Assembly (NCBI GenBank): GCA_013288145.1
Contig: JABDCJ010000004.1
Span: forward strand, 1-64,000
Length of the DNA stretch: 64,000 nt
Direction of reading: 5' to 3'
Origin: Nitrososphaerota archaeon
GTDB lineage: Archaea; Thermoproteota; Nitrososphaeria; Nitrososphaerales; CADDZS01
In this document: one piece after another, positions 9,422-18,024 of the stretch
Position numbering within the stretch: position 1 is the stretch's first letter
How the letters are laid out: each line of letters starts with the position of its first letter
Made by a program: the position numbers and the translations under genes
The notes under the pieces: model-generated
Told to the model about the DNA's origin: nothing
Seen by the model: the letters and a program-made list of their open reading frames with translations, nothing else
Databases searched by the model: none

Positions 9422-9527
9422 TTCCCGGCCGCTCTGACACGGCACGTGTCCAAGCGTGAAACGGGTAGAAATAGTATTCCAATGTCCATCTATTGGAACA
9501 GAACCAGATGGGAATCCTTATACGGCT

Positions 9528-9551
9528 CCGATATCGAATAACCGATATCGG
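9528..9551. promoter_or_regulatory. PadR-type operator in front of the PadR operon
   Basis: CCGATATCG at 9528-9536 is repeated as the perfect palindrome CCGATATCGG at 9542-9551, 14 bp apart. It lies between a TATA-like CCTTATA (9516-9522) and the ATG at 9561, over the expected transcription start. PadR regulators commonly repress their own promoter from such ATATCG-containing repeats. The IS right end and target duplication stop only 14 bp upstream, so the insertion just spared this promoter. Confidence 0.6.
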
Positions 9552-9560
9552 TAAAGTCAC

Positions 9561-9989
9561 ATGTTTGGCTTTGGACATTTTAAAGGCGGAAGGCGGGGTT
9601 GGCTAAGACCCTGGATACTCTCAATCGTAAGCAGATCGCCGAAAAACGGCGCAGAAATAATGGATGAAATCGAGAAGATGAGCTGGGGAGGCTGGCGCCC
9701 TTCTCCGGGTTCAATCTATCCTCTTCTCGAGGAAATGACAAAGGACGGGTTGATCCAGAAGAAGGATGATGGAAGGTACGAAATAACAGAAGGGGGAAAA
9801 GGCGAAACTGACTGGCCCTTTGGTATGCCTTTTGGAAACCGCCCGCACGGAGTCGATCAGATGCTCTCCGAGATTAACGGGTACATCATGTACTTCGAAG
9901 ATCTTTCGAGGACCGACAGGTCAAAGATCACGCAGTACCAATCCTCGATTCGCGATCTCGCGGCAAGGCTCTCAAAGCTGGGTGAGTAA
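9561..9989 (+). CDS. PadR family transcriptional regulator
   Basis: 142 aa with the PadR winged helix at about 12-75: ...ILSIVSRSPKNGAEIMDEIEK..., ...RPSPGSIYPLLEEMTKDGLIQ... and the beta wing ...GRYEITEGGK. A C-terminal dimerisation helix follows. It probably represses the three-gene operon it heads. Initiation is close to the TATA box, consistent with a short leader. Confidence 0.85.
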   Translation: MFGFGHFKGGRRGWLRPWILSIVSRSPKNGAEIMDEIEKMSWGGWRPSPGSIYPLLEEMTKDGLIQKKDDGRYEITEGGKGETDWPFGMPFGNRPHGVDQMLSEINGYIMYFEDLSRTDRSKITQYQSSIRDLAARLSKLGE

Positions 9990-9990
9990 G

Positions 9991-10179
9991 ATGACGATTC
10001 ATCGCGCCCCGATAAAGGAAGGAGACATGGTATACGTCATGGATACCAAGGTCCGAGGCAAGGTGCTCGGCAGGCTGAAGTACCTCGTACTTCTGGAGCT
10101 CGAGGGAACCCACCAGATGATCAAGGAGCATCGCGGGAATCTAAAGCTGATCCACCCGAGACTGGAAGCGAAATTCTAG
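9991..10179 (+). CDS. Small conserved-looking protein downstream of PadR, 62 aa
   Basis: ATG at 9991, one base after the PadR stop, to TAG at 10177-10179. The beta-rich sequence (GDMVYVMDTKVRGKVLGRLKYLVLLELEG) suggests a small SH3/KOW-like barrel. The position indicates co-transcription with padR. Function unknown. Confidence 0.6.
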   Translation: MTIHRAPIKEGDMVYVMDTKVRGKVLGRLKYLVLLELEGTHQMIKEHRGNLKLIHPRLEAKF

Positions 10180-10194
10180 GGATGATGGCATAAA

Positions 10195-10566
10195 TTGGGT
10201 TTATTTTTCTCTCCGTTTAGATGGCTTTTCCTGATATTCGGGATAATAGTACTCGCGGTTATTGGAATTACGATAGTCTCGACGATTTTCTTCGGGTTTG
10301 CTTTAGGGCATTCTCTTTTCTTCGCTCCAAGGTTCTTTCCCTTCTTTGGATTCCCGTTCTTAGGCTTCGGCTTCCTGATTTTTGGACTGCTGATCTTCGG
10401 GTTTTTCAGGTTCCTTTTCTATCCCTACAGGAGACGCGGATTCTACGGAAACAGATGGTACGGATACGACTCCGCAATGGACTCTTTAAGGCAGCGCTAT
10501 GCCCGCGGCGAGATTACTCGCGACCAGTTCGAGCAGATGGCGGGCGACCTCGAGAAGCACCGCTAA
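10195..10566 (+). CDS. Membrane protein with C-terminal SHOCT domain
   Basis: 123 aa from TTG at 10195. The very Phe-rich N-terminal half has two to three membrane spans (about 8-75). It is followed by a basic/aromatic linker and a SHOCT motif at the C-terminus (...LRQRYARGEITRDQFEQMAGDLE...). SHOCT domains accompany many bacterial and archaeal membrane or stress proteins. Likely third gene of the PadR operon and its regulated target. Confidence 0.7.
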   Translation: MGLFFSPFRWLFLIFGIIVLAVIGITIVSTIFFGFALGHSLFFAPRFFPFFGFPFLGFGFLIFGLLIFGFFRFLFYPYRRRGFYGNRWYGYDSAMDSLRQRYARGEITRDQFEQMAGDLEKHR

Positions 10567-10659
10567 ACTCCATCTGGCCCTCTTTTTTCCCGGCCAGTAA
10601 CTCTTTTCCGATTACTGACGTAAAAACTCAAATCATTACTTTCAGGAAAGTATTTTTCT

Positions 10660-10902
10660 GTGCGAAACTCCTCGATTCTTTTTCTCGTCGCGGTTCTGGT
10701 CCTGGGATGGTTTGGAGTTGAAGTTTACACAGCACAAAATATCTGCGTGACATCCTGTCTTGATCTTTCCGGATTAACAGGTTGGGAACAGGCAATAGCA
10801 GTGGCGATTTTGCCGGTTCTCTTGATAGCCGGCGGTTTCAGGGCAAGACAGAATGAGAAAAAGCGGGGGGCGACGGTCCCTCAAAGCGAACCCTCCGGCT
10901 AA
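10660..10902 (+). CDS. Small two-span membrane protein, 80 aa
   Basis: GTG start at 10660. Two hydrophobic spans (about 5-22 and 43-60) enclose an external loop with two cysteines (…ICVTSCLD…), followed by a basic tail (RARQNEKKRG). No family recognised. Confidence 0.55.
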   Translation: MRNSSILFLVAVLVLGWFGVEVYTAQNICVTSCLDLSGLTGWEQAIAVAILPVLLIAGGFRARQNEKKRGATVPQSEPSG

Positions 10903-11028
10903 GTCCTTTTGCAGATAGTACCAAACTCCGGAATTTGCCCCGAGTCTGAACGTACATAGCAAGACTGGCAATCATTCTTCCAATTCTCTTTTAGGATTCT
11001 AGTTTGCGACTTATCACTCGAGTATTCG

Positions 11029-12528
11029 ATGACCGAGACAGTAAATGTTACCCAGTACGGCATGTACATCGATGGAGAGTGGAAGCAGTCAAGCGGAGGA
11101 GGAACAATCAAGGTCATCAACCCCGCAACTGAAGAAGTAATAGCTACCGTCCCAAAAGCTACTAGAGAAGAAGTAAAGGACGCAATTGACGCGGCGAAAA
11201 CCGCCCAGCCAAAGTGGGAAGACCTATCGCCACTTCAGAGAAGCGCATACCTCTTCAAGATTGCAGAATTCATCGAGCAGGATCGCGATCGACTCGCAAG
11301 GATTCTAACCATGGAGCAGGGAAAGCCGATCTTTGAATCGAGATTTGAGATAGATGGGTCGGCAACAAACTTCCGCTATTACGCTGAATATGCTAGGAGG
11401 ATCGAGGGAGATGTACTGCCCAGCGACTATCCCAGGCAATCGATCATGATTTTGAAATTGCCCATCGGTGTCGTGGGTTCTATTACGCCTTGGAATTTTC
11501 CCTCTTCTACCGTTGCAAGGAAGATTGCACCTGCTCTAATTACCGGCAATACAGTTGTTACAAAGCCCTCTAGCAATACGCCGCTGAGTACCATAGAACT
11601 GGTCAAGCTTGCAGAGAGGGCTGGACTGCCAAGGGGGGTGCTTAACGTTGTAACCGGCTCTGGAGGAGAGGTTGGGGACGAGATCGTCACAAACAACGAC
11701 GTTGGCCTGATCACAATGACCGGAAGCACCGAGGCGGGCAGGAAGATTATGGCGAGCGCTTCAAACCACGTTGCAAAGCTCCTCCTAGAGCTTGGAGGCA
11801 AGGCGCCGTTGATCATTTGGAGGGATGCAGATCTCGACTGGGCACTAAAGTGCGCAATCTGGGCGAGATTCTGGAATAACGGTCAGACGTGCATCGCGGC
11901 AGAACGGATGTATGTGGATTCGGAGATCAAAAACAAATTCCTTCCCGCTTTTGTTGAAGCGACAAAAAGGTTGAACATTGGAGATCCAATGTCGCCAAAG
12001 ACTGATCTCGGCCCGATGGTCAGCGAAGACGAAAGGAAAACAAGCGAAAAATACATTCAGAAGGCAGTGGAAGAAAAAGACAAGATCATCATCGGGGGAT
12101 CGTCGATGTCGGGAGTAAAGAAAGGGTACTTCTTGGAACCTACGATAATTGAAGTGCGTGAGCAGAAATCGCCATTGATTCAGGAAGAAATTTTCGGTCC
12201 GGTAGTCCCGGTTATGGAGGTTGACGATTTCGACCAGGCGATTGAGCTGGCAAACGATTCGATCTATGGGCTTTCCTCGTATGTCTTTACTCGCGACTCG
12301 AACCGGATGATGAAGGCGATGTATAAGATAAGATTCGGCGAGTGTTACATCAACCAGGTCGGACCTGAACAGTTCCAGGGAGCGCATACCGGCTTTCGGC
12401 AGACGGGAATCGGGGCCGAAGGATCAAGGCATGCGTTAGATTGCTATACACAATTGAAGACTTGCTACGTTGACTGGAACGATCATCCGGACCTTCCGTA
12501 CCTCTTTCCATATGGTTCAAAATCTTAA
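11029..12528 (+). CDS. NAD(P)-dependent aldehyde dehydrogenase (AldA-like)
   Basis: 499 aa, full-length ALDH superfamily enzyme oxidising an aldehyde to the acid. The oxyanion Asn is in W155-N156-F-P, the general base is E254 in LELGGKAP, and the nucleophile is C288 in NGQTC. The C-terminal GPEQFQG...GIGAEGSRHALDCYTQLKTCYVD resembles lactaldehyde/glyceraldehyde dehydrogenases of E. coli AldA and archaeal non-phosphorylating pathways. The substrate is therefore likely a small hydroxy-aldehyde, but this is inference. The last 4 bases overlap the convergent DUF192 gene. Confidence 0.9.
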   Translation: MTETVNVTQYGMYIDGEWKQSSGGGTIKVINPATEEVIATVPKATREEVKDAIDAAKTAQPKWEDLSPLQRSAYLFKIAEFIEQDRDRLARILTMEQGKPIFESRFEIDGSATNFRYYAEYARRIEGDVLPSDYPRQSIMILKLPIGVVGSITPWNFPSSTVARKIAPALITGNTVVTKPSSNTPLSTIELVKLAERAGLPRGVLNVVTGSGGEVGDEIVTNNDVGLITMTGSTEAGRKIMASASNHVAKLLLELGGKAPLIIWRDADLDWALKCAIWARFWNNGQTCIAAERMYVDSEIKNKFLPAFVEATKRLNIGDPMSPKTDLGPMVSEDERKTSEKYIQKAVEEKDKIIIGGSSMSGVKKGYFLEPTIIEVREQKSPLIQEEIFGPVVPVMEVDDFDQAIELANDSIYGLSSYVFTRDSNRMMKAMYKIRFGECYINQVGPEQFQGAHTGFRQTGIGAEGSRHALDCYTQLKTCYVDWNDHPDLPYLFPYGSKS

Positions 12529-13124
12529 GCCGAGCTGTTCGTCCCGAGATGAACCAAGCTACCTAATGGAACATTTGAAGAAGGAGAAGTTTCCAGAACG
12601 TATTTTGCAGGAAAACAAACGGAAGTATCGTTTTCTGGTTTAGCCTGATATTGATAGAGTACCGTGCCGTTGGCTGCAATCCAATCTTGCTGAAGAGGGA
12701 TCTCCGTATTATGCATCCAAAAGCACAGCTGCTGCGTGGACGAGAAGCTGAAAAGCATACCGACGCACGGGGCACCGCTTACGGCAAAACCATTGCAGTT
12801 TCCAAAACTCGTAACGTTCTGGAATCCCTGTTCCTGCTGTGCCTGATTCTGAGCGACGTAAGCAAAACCATCCAAAATTATAGAGCCGTTTGGTTTTGCT
12901 GAAATTTCAATGCATGTAACTGGAAACGAAGCGAGCTGTCCGGCTGTTGATGATCCGCTTGCGAGAGTCGAATTAGGCGTACAGCCCAAAGATTTTACAG
13001 TGGAAGAAGATAGTAAGAGAAAATATGTAGATACCGTTCCAATAACTATGATCAAAAAAGCAACGAAGATGATTATTCTCGATCTTTTCTTTCCTCTTGA
13101 GACGGACTTTTTTTCAGCTTCCAT
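12525..13124 (-). CDS. Membrane-anchored DUF192 protein
   Basis: 199 aa. A basic N-terminus (KKSVSRGKKRSR) precedes one membrane span (about 17-38), an external linker and a DUF192 domain (about 75-195) with the typical GMLF.F......FWMHNTEIPL core. DUF192 proteins are small secreted or anchored beta-barrel proteins of unknown biochemical function. Six or more cysteines in the external part would suit the disulfide system encoded at 5-6.4 kb. Confidence 0.8.
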   Translation of the reverse strand: MEAEKKSVSRGKKRSRIIIFVAFLIIVIGTVSTYFLLLSSSTVKSLGCTPNSTLASGSSTAGQLASFPVTCIEISAKPNGSIILDGFAYVAQNQAQQEQGFQNVTSFGNCNGFAVSGAPCVGMLFSFSSTQQLCFWMHNTEIPLQQDWIAANGTVLYQYQAKPENDTSVCFPAKYVLETSPSSNVPLGSLVHLGTNSSA

Positions 13125-13208
13125 ATTGGTAAGGATTGTTATTCCTCGTGAAATTCTGAGTTAAGGATTTACTTCGAGACAACTTTCGCAGTTTCCAGCA
13201 AAACGAGG

Positions 13209-13334
13209 CTGGCAAAGATACCCGAAATCTTGGAACGCAAAGCCAAGGAAACCAGTCACAGTGAAATTCTCGAGGTTCGTAATTTACTTTCGAGCCGTAC
13301 TGGCTTCATGGGTGAGTATAAAGAGTGAAGTAGC
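13209..13334 (+). CDS. Small helical protein, CTG or TTG start
   Basis: Open frame ending TAG at 13334. From CTG at 13209 it reads 41 aa beginning MAKIPEILERKAKETSHSEI; from the first canonical start (TTG 13230) it is 34 aa. The charged helical composition is protein-like, but the length is short. Low confidence; listed because it is one of several frames in which CTG sits at the apparent start. Confidence 0.3.
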
Positions 13335-13368
13335 CTAAGTTCTTTTTATTATCGCAGGTCGAGCACTA

Positions 13369-13674
13369 TTGCCCGAAAATTTCACAATTGATGGAAGAGG
13401 AGATTCAATTCACGATGCGATAACCGAGATGTGGTCAAGAATGCGGCCCCTTGAGCTGAGAGGGTACAATCCGATCTCCGGCGTCGAGATCGTGGACGTC
13501 GCCACGAAAGAAATCATTCAGACCTTTCAGATCTCGGATCCTGAATTTCAGCTGCATTTGAAATCAGATGAAAAGAACCAGAATCAGTACGACTCCCAGC
13601 GTCCAACTGGAAATGTCCACGCCCCCGAAAGGAAAGAACATTACAAGTACGTAGCAAGAGTTAGACTGGGTTAG
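13369..13674 (+). CDS. Hypothetical protein, 101 aa
   Basis: TTG start at 13369, TAG at 13672-13674. Soluble and acidic with alternating beta segments (…ISGVEIVDVATKEIIQTFQIS…) and a hydrophilic C-terminus. A perfect 8-bp hairpin follows two bases after the stop. No family recognised. Confidence 0.5.
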   Translation: MPENFTIDGRGDSIHDAITEMWSRMRPLELRGYNPISGVEIVDVATKEIIQTFQISDPEFQLHLKSDEKNQNQYDSQRPTGNVHAPERKEHYKYVARVRLG

Positions 13675-13675
13675 C

Positions 13676-13703
13676 AGACAAGACTCTCACACGGATCTTG
13701 TCT
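13676..13703 (+). terminator. Hairpin terminator candidate
   Basis: AGACAAGA (13676-13683) and TCTTGTCT (13696-13703) form an 8-bp stem with a 12-nt loop directly behind the 101-aa gene. The T-tract is weak. Confidence 0.4.
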
Positions 13704-14056
13704 TATTCAAATGATAGACTGAAAGATGAAAATCTCTACTAGCAAAATATTAGTTAAGGAATTCAGAAGCAGCCTTTTCTTTTCCCATTTTCATCTTCTA
13801 TCGAATACGTAGCGAGGGCTCCAGCCTGTGTCGAAACATTTTGAATGTCCTAAATGTCATATGCGATTTCCTAGCTAGGCCAGTCGACCGTAATCCCTGA
13901 TCCAGGCCAATGATCACCCGGTTCCGAAAGACCGATCTCAAAAGAAATTTGAAGAATCTTTTGAATCTCGAATGAAACTTTCTTGGAAATGCTCTCAGAA
14001 TGGTGAAGAAGTGCGATTAAACAAGTCTTATAGGAAGCCTTGAAGTCCGTCGTTTT
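13704..14056. other. Intergenic region upstream of the beta-helix gene
   Basis: No intact gene. It contains the first copy of a decayed direct repeat (13819-13862). Within that copy a 16-codon frame from GTG 13829 reads a zinc-knuckle start (VSKHFECPKCHMRFPS, then TAG), as if the 5' end of a small zinc-finger gene survived. Confidence 0.4.
13819..13862 (+). repeat. Degenerate direct repeat, copy 1
   Basis: 44 bp that align without gaps to 16637-16680 at 33 of 44 positions; the flanking 15-20 bp are also similar with one gap. The two copies lie on either side of the exported beta-helix gene. They could be relics of a duplicated small gene or the edges of an inserted cassette. Confidence 0.45.
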
Positions 14057-16231
14057 ATGCGCAATAAAAATGCGCCCCAACCAAATGAGAAAGATTTCCA
14101 GTCCCGAAGGGACGCACTCAAAGCTGGTGCCTTGTTAGGCGCGGTTGGCTTGATCGGAGCCTCCGGGATCAGGAGTGATGCCCTGAGGACGGCTAGCGCC
14201 ACGAATATCGCAGGACCTGACAATTATTTTGCCCTAATTCAGCCTTCTGTAGATCCCATTTCGGGTTCAAGTCAGAATATGGCGGTGGACGGAGACGGAA
14301 ACCCAATAGTCGATACAAATGGAAATATCACAGCTTACGCTTCGGGCTTGGGCGTTCAGGGTACGAATAGTACCACAAATGGGGAGCAAGAGGTCATGCA
14401 ACTTCTTTCAATCTTATTTGGAAACAGAAAGTACAAGATCAAGGTAAGAGTGGTCGGAAACCTGACGACCTCCGCGTCCTGGATTGTCCCGAGCTGGACA
14501 ATTCTTGAAATTCTCGGCGCCGTGAGTATCGATGCTTCGGTCAATCAACCCGTTGTAACGAATTCAAACGCGTGGGTGCCGGCGGGAACAAGTCCGTTAA
14601 CACCTGGAACTATCATATGGACGCTACTTTACGCCGCCGTTTCATCTGGAACTAGCGCTTTGATCCACGTTGATCACACGAATTATTCGATGGGAACCAG
14701 CAATCAAAACCAGAGAACGCCATCACCCGGGCAGATATTTACGATAGGCAAAACAGATGGTACAAACACCGAACAGGTAGTGATTAAGAGCTACTCAACA
14801 GGAACAAGTTATGACACTCTTACAGTTCTCAAACTTGCGAACGGTCATTCAGCCGGCGAAATAATATCCGGCGTTTGCGGACAGCGAGACTTTGATATTG
14901 TGGGCCCTGGACTTATCGATGGAAATCAGGCAGCTCAAACCGCGTTAACTACGAATATCCAGGGTTATTACGACAGACAAAGCTACGGTCAGCTACAGGG
15001 TTGTGGAATAGGTCTGATATTTTTTCCTGACCCGGATCTTTTCTCCTCGGCAGGAAGAAGCGTTGTCACTTTTCCCCAATATAATCCGGTGAGTCCGAAT
15101 TTTACGCTCGCGAACTTGACAGTTCAAAATACTGCCGGCGATGGACTCGTCACGTCGGGATGCGTAGATGGACCTAGCGGCTCCTACGTGAATGGATTCA
15201 GGATCGAAGTTAACGGAGGAAAACTACACAACATTTACGCCAATTCTTGCGGCGGGCACGGAATTAGAAATACTCTGCACTCACGAGGAATAATAGCTAC
15301 AAATCTTAGGGCGTTCAACAATGGCTTCGGCGTTGGGTCGAATGGAGCAGCAGGGTTGGATATTGACGCATCAAAGAATAGCTACATCGGGGTGATAAGC
15401 GACGGTAATTTTTACAATATAGGCCTCATGAGTTGCGCTTGGTGTTCTGGAACAGATTGGAAGACAATTGGAGAGACTTCGCCAAATGCTTCTAAACATG
15501 CGTGCCATGTTTGGCATAATGCGAAGATCGACAGCTTGAACATTCGGAATTGGGTTATGGTAACCGAGCAGCAATCCGGCTTTGACGGATCTGACGCTGG
15601 TTGTGGGTTGCTCCATTGCAACATCGAGTTTACCGCCTACCAGGTAGGTCAACTCGCGAACAACAACTACGATGTGCTTACGATTGGAGGATACGAGAAT
15701 GCACACACTATACCTCCTGATCCAGGCTTTATCGGACCTTGGACAGACAACGTCTTCAACATACTCGTAGTTAGTGGAGCCAACAAACCAAGGTACGTAG
15801 TGGACGCACCCTTCCTGGCACTCGGGAATATTTTTGACAGGAATACGATAAGAATCAAGATGACCGAAGGTCCTGTCGGAACAGCAGTTTGGAACTTTGG
15901 AACTAGTGGAATGAATCCAAATGGCAGATTCTCCCTGGAATATGGATCAAATCCCACCAGCGGATTAAACTCGAAAGCCTTCAGCTCACAAGGATACGTG
16001 GGCCTTGGTCTCGCCGGTACACTTTCATCTACTCCAACAACTTCTGCATCTTACCGGGTCGTGGGAAGATATTACGCCAGCATTCCGACAAGCAGTTTTA
16101 CGATCAAAGATCAGGCAGGGAACTTAATTCAAAACGTTACTACTTCATTTACGGGGTTTCTGGAAGATGGATGGATATTGAATTGGTCCGTCTCAGGATC
16201 TGCACTAACGTTATGGCCCTGTCCGCTGTAG
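14057..16231 (+). CDS. Tat-exported right-handed beta-helix protein
   Basis: 724 aa. The N-terminus carries a twin-arginine signal (S-R-R-D-A-L-K, residues 16-22) followed by a hydrophobic stretch, so the protein is exported folded. The mature part is rich in Asn, Gly, Ser and Thr with repeated short strands (about 280-560: …DFDIVGPGLIDGN…, …FTLANLTVQNTAGDGL…), typical of pectate-lyase-like parallel beta-helices acting on or binding polysaccharide. A C-terminal beta domain follows. Catalytic residues cannot be assigned by eye. It lies between two decayed direct repeats. Confidence 0.75.
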   Translation: MRNKNAPQPNEKDFQSRRDALKAGALLGAVGLIGASGIRSDALRTASATNIAGPDNYFALIQPSVDPISGSSQNMAVDGDGNPIVDTNGNITAYASGLGVQGTNSTTNGEQEVMQLLSILFGNRKYKIKVRVVGNLTTSASWIVPSWTILEILGAVSIDASVNQPVVTNSNAWVPAGTSPLTPGTIIWTLLYAAVSSGTSALIHVDHTNYSMGTSNQNQRTPSPGQIFTIGKTDGTNTEQVVIKSYSTGTSYDTLTVLKLANGHSAGEIISGVCGQRDFDIVGPGLIDGNQAAQTALTTNIQGYYDRQSYGQLQGCGIGLIFFPDPDLFSSAGRSVVTFPQYNPVSPNFTLANLTVQNTAGDGLVTSGCVDGPSGSYVNGFRIEVNGGKLHNIYANSCGGHGIRNTLHSRGIIATNLRAFNNGFGVGSNGAAGLDIDASKNSYIGVISDGNFYNIGLMSCAWCSGTDWKTIGETSPNASKHACHVWHNAKIDSLNIRNWVMVTEQQSGFDGSDAGCGLLHCNIEFTAYQVGQLANNNYDVLTIGGYENAHTIPPDPGFIGPWTDNVFNILVVSGANKPRYVVDAPFLALGNIFDRNTIRIKMTEGPVGTAVWNFGTSGMNPNGRFSLEYGSNPTSGLNSKAFSSQGYVGLGLAGTLSSTPTTSASYRVVGRYYASIPTSSFTIKDQAGNLIQNVTTSFTGFLEDGWILNWSVSGSALTLWPCPL

Positions 16232-16362
16232 TACCGCTCCCCTCAATGGTGATATAGCAAAGCTCTCAAGTCGCAACTCACTATGCCTTTGAGGATAGAA
16301 AACACGAACTCGATCCTTGGGGCATTGAAAAAAGTGCCAGCGGATCCTATCTGGAAAGATTT

Positions 16363-16545
16363 ATGTCAGAAATCTTCACCCATCGAAGTAGCTTTGAACA
16401 AGAAAACAAAAAATCTATACAGGGCAGTCCCCTCGACAAGAAAGCGAAACAAATTGAGCGCCGCGACCACATTAATCTGGAGGCCGATTTTAAAAAACTA
16501 GGGAAGAGCGAACAAAAGGGAAAGAATCGCAGCAAGCAGAAATAG
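16363..16545 (+). CDS. Small basic protein, probably longer at the N-terminus
   Basis: From ATG 16363 the product is a 60-aa Lys/Glu-rich helical protein. The same frame is open and protein-like back to 16258 (…YAFEDRKHELDPWGIEKSA…), and an ATG at 16246 is in frame but separated by a TAG at 16255-16257. Either the gene is decayed at its start or it begins at an unusual codon. Another frame starting at ATG 16283 gives 72 aa but is less convincing. Confidence 0.4.
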   Translation: MSEIFTHRSSFEQENKKSIQGSPLDKKAKQIERRDHINLEADFKKLGKSEQKGKNRSKQK

Positions 16546-16636
16546 ACTCGATTTGAGCCGAATTAGGGTAATCAGAGAGACGCCCCGGGTTAGTTTGATG
16601 CATCCATTTTTATGAACTAGCGGATTCATAGCGAAA

Positions 16637-16680
16637 CTCTAGCCTTGAGCGATAGATGTTTAACGTCCTAAATATCATAT
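16637..16680 (+). repeat. Degenerate direct repeat, copy 2
   Basis: Partner of 13819-13862 (33 of 44 identical, no gaps, same orientation). This copy no longer encodes the CPKC peptide. Confidence 0.45.
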
Positions 16681-16754
16681 TGTCTCTAACTTTATACTGG
16701 TCCAACAACAGGAAAGGTGCCTTTCCCTAACGTAAGAGTTCCATCCATACGTGT

Positions 16755-16964
16755 CTATGTCTCAACAGAAACGGTTCTTGGAAAGGCGATCTTAACTAGG
16801 GGATCGCAGACATTAATTTTGAGCTTAAGAATGGCACTTTCAAGTTCCTTGATTTTGATCGTATCTAGTTTTTGGCAAGCATAAGTCACCCGGCTGTAAT
16901 CGGCAATTATTGGAATCTCTCGTTTCTTGCCGGCTTGCAATCTTGCATCAACCTTAGGAATCAA
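16755..16964 (-). CDS. Hypothetical protein or fragment, 69 aa
   Basis: Uninterrupted frame with mixed polar and hydrophobic pattern (…IPIIADYSRVTYACQKLDTIKIKELESAILKLKI…). No family recognised and no clear promoter; it could be a gene fragment next to the repeat copy. Confidence 0.25.
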   Translation of the reverse strand: MIPKVDARLQAGKKREIPIIADYSRVTYACQKLDTIKIKELESAILKLKINVCDPLVKIAFPRTVSVET

Positions 16965-17112
16965 GGTCTAGCAAAGAAGGATTCTAATTTGGATCACTGC
17001 TCACGTAGTCCACAATGCGATCGACTCGATTGAAAAGTAAGAGCTTTCAGAAGCCAACACTATAAAGGCTGGGCACCAATGTTGTCATTGAAGGAGTTTC
17101 GGGATTGAAGTA

Positions 17113-18024
17113 ATGATGAGAATTGGATGCCATATCCTTCAGTGGGGCATGGGAATTGACCGAAAGAAACGCTATACGTGGGACGGCAAGATCTGGAATA
17201 GAAGCCTAGAACAGACGCTAGACAGTGTGTCAAATTGCAACTATGAAGGATTTGAATGCAATGATAGCGACGTAACTCCGTATTTCAACAATCCAGGTGA
17301 ATTTCGAACTATTGTGTCTAGCCGGGGTTTAAAATTTGTTTCAATATGGAATACACTTCTCCCAAAGAAAATGGCCAGTGACGAATTACAAACAGTCAAC
17401 CCAGACCTGCCTATGAGCGACCCGGGACAGTATGCGCCGATAAGTATCAGCAACGTAGACGAGAGGACCGTCCAAGAGGACCTCGCCGAAAAAAAGCATT
17501 TCGCGCTGAAACTTAGTGAATTGGGCGGTGGCATGGTGACGATAGGCGGCCCGTATATGGTCAGTGAGAATATTCGCGAAGAGTACTACGAGATGGCAGG
17601 TCACTTGCTAAACGAAATCGCTGAAGAGTATAAGAAATACGGAATCAAGGTCTCATATCACCCTGAACTTGGGACAATAGCTCAGAATGTACGCGGTGTT
17701 GACTTGCTTTTCGACTATGCTGATAAGGGACTCGTCGGGCTATGCCTTGAAACCGCACATCTCACGTGTGCCGGCGTCGATCCGGCAGAATTTGTCGAAC
17801 GATATGGTCCCAGGATAACGCACGCCCACATGAAAGACGTATCATCGGACGGAAAGTTTGTCGAATTGGGCACAGGGATCGTTCAGTTTGGAAAGATAAT
17901 TCGCGCGCTAAAGAAAGTGGGGTATAACGGATGGTTGATGGCTGAGTTGGATATACCCGTTAGATCCGCTGACGAGAGTGCTAGAGCAAACAAAGTGTTC
18001 CTAGACGCCCTGCTTAAAGAATAG
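17113..18024 (+). CDS. Sugar phosphate isomerase/epimerase-like TIM barrel protein
   Basis: 303 aa, xylose-isomerase-like/AP-endonuclease-2 fold (IolE/IolI type). Metal-binding candidates follow the fold: E in YEGFECND, E/H in SYHPELGT, H in LETAHLT, H in ITHAHMKD and E in LMAELD near the end. It would isomerise or dehydrate a keto-sugar or inosose in the cytoplasm. TATA box CACTATAAAG near 17057. With the second isomerase (18524) and Gfo/Idh/MocA gene (19395) it resembles an inositol-type catabolic set; the substrate is inferred. Confidence 0.8.
   Translation: MMRIGCHILQWGMGIDRKKRYTWDGKIWNRSLEQTLDSVSNCNYEGFECNDSDVTPYFNNPGEFRTIVSSRGLKFVSIWNTLLPKKMASDELQTVNPDLPMSDPGQYAPISISNVDERTVQEDLAEKKHFALKLSELGGGMVTIGGPYMVSENIREEYYEMAGHLLNEIAEEYKKYGIKVSYHPELGTIAQNVRGVDLLFDYADKGLVGLCLETAHLTCAGVDPAEFVERYGPRITHAHMKDVSSDGKFVELGTGIVQFGKIIRALKKVGYNGWLMAELDIPVRSADESARANKVFLDALLKE

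Larger units (their letters stand above)
6941..9505. mobile_element. IS6-like insertion sequence with passenger genes
   Basis: The left end starts GGTTCTGTTGCAAT and the right end is its inverted match with one mismatch (reads GGTTCTGTTCCAAT inward). Both are flanked by the same 8-bp direct repeat AGATGGGA (6933-6940 and 9506-9513), the duplication length typical of IS6-family transposition. The transposase stop lies only 15 bp from the left end. At 2565 bp it is much longer than a simple IS6 element because it also holds an RHH gene and membrane-protein genes. Confidence 0.75.

Noticed and set aside
13871..14080. Minus-strand 69-codon frame before the beta-helix gene
   Set aside because: It overlaps the Tat signal coding region and has no family pattern or start signal.
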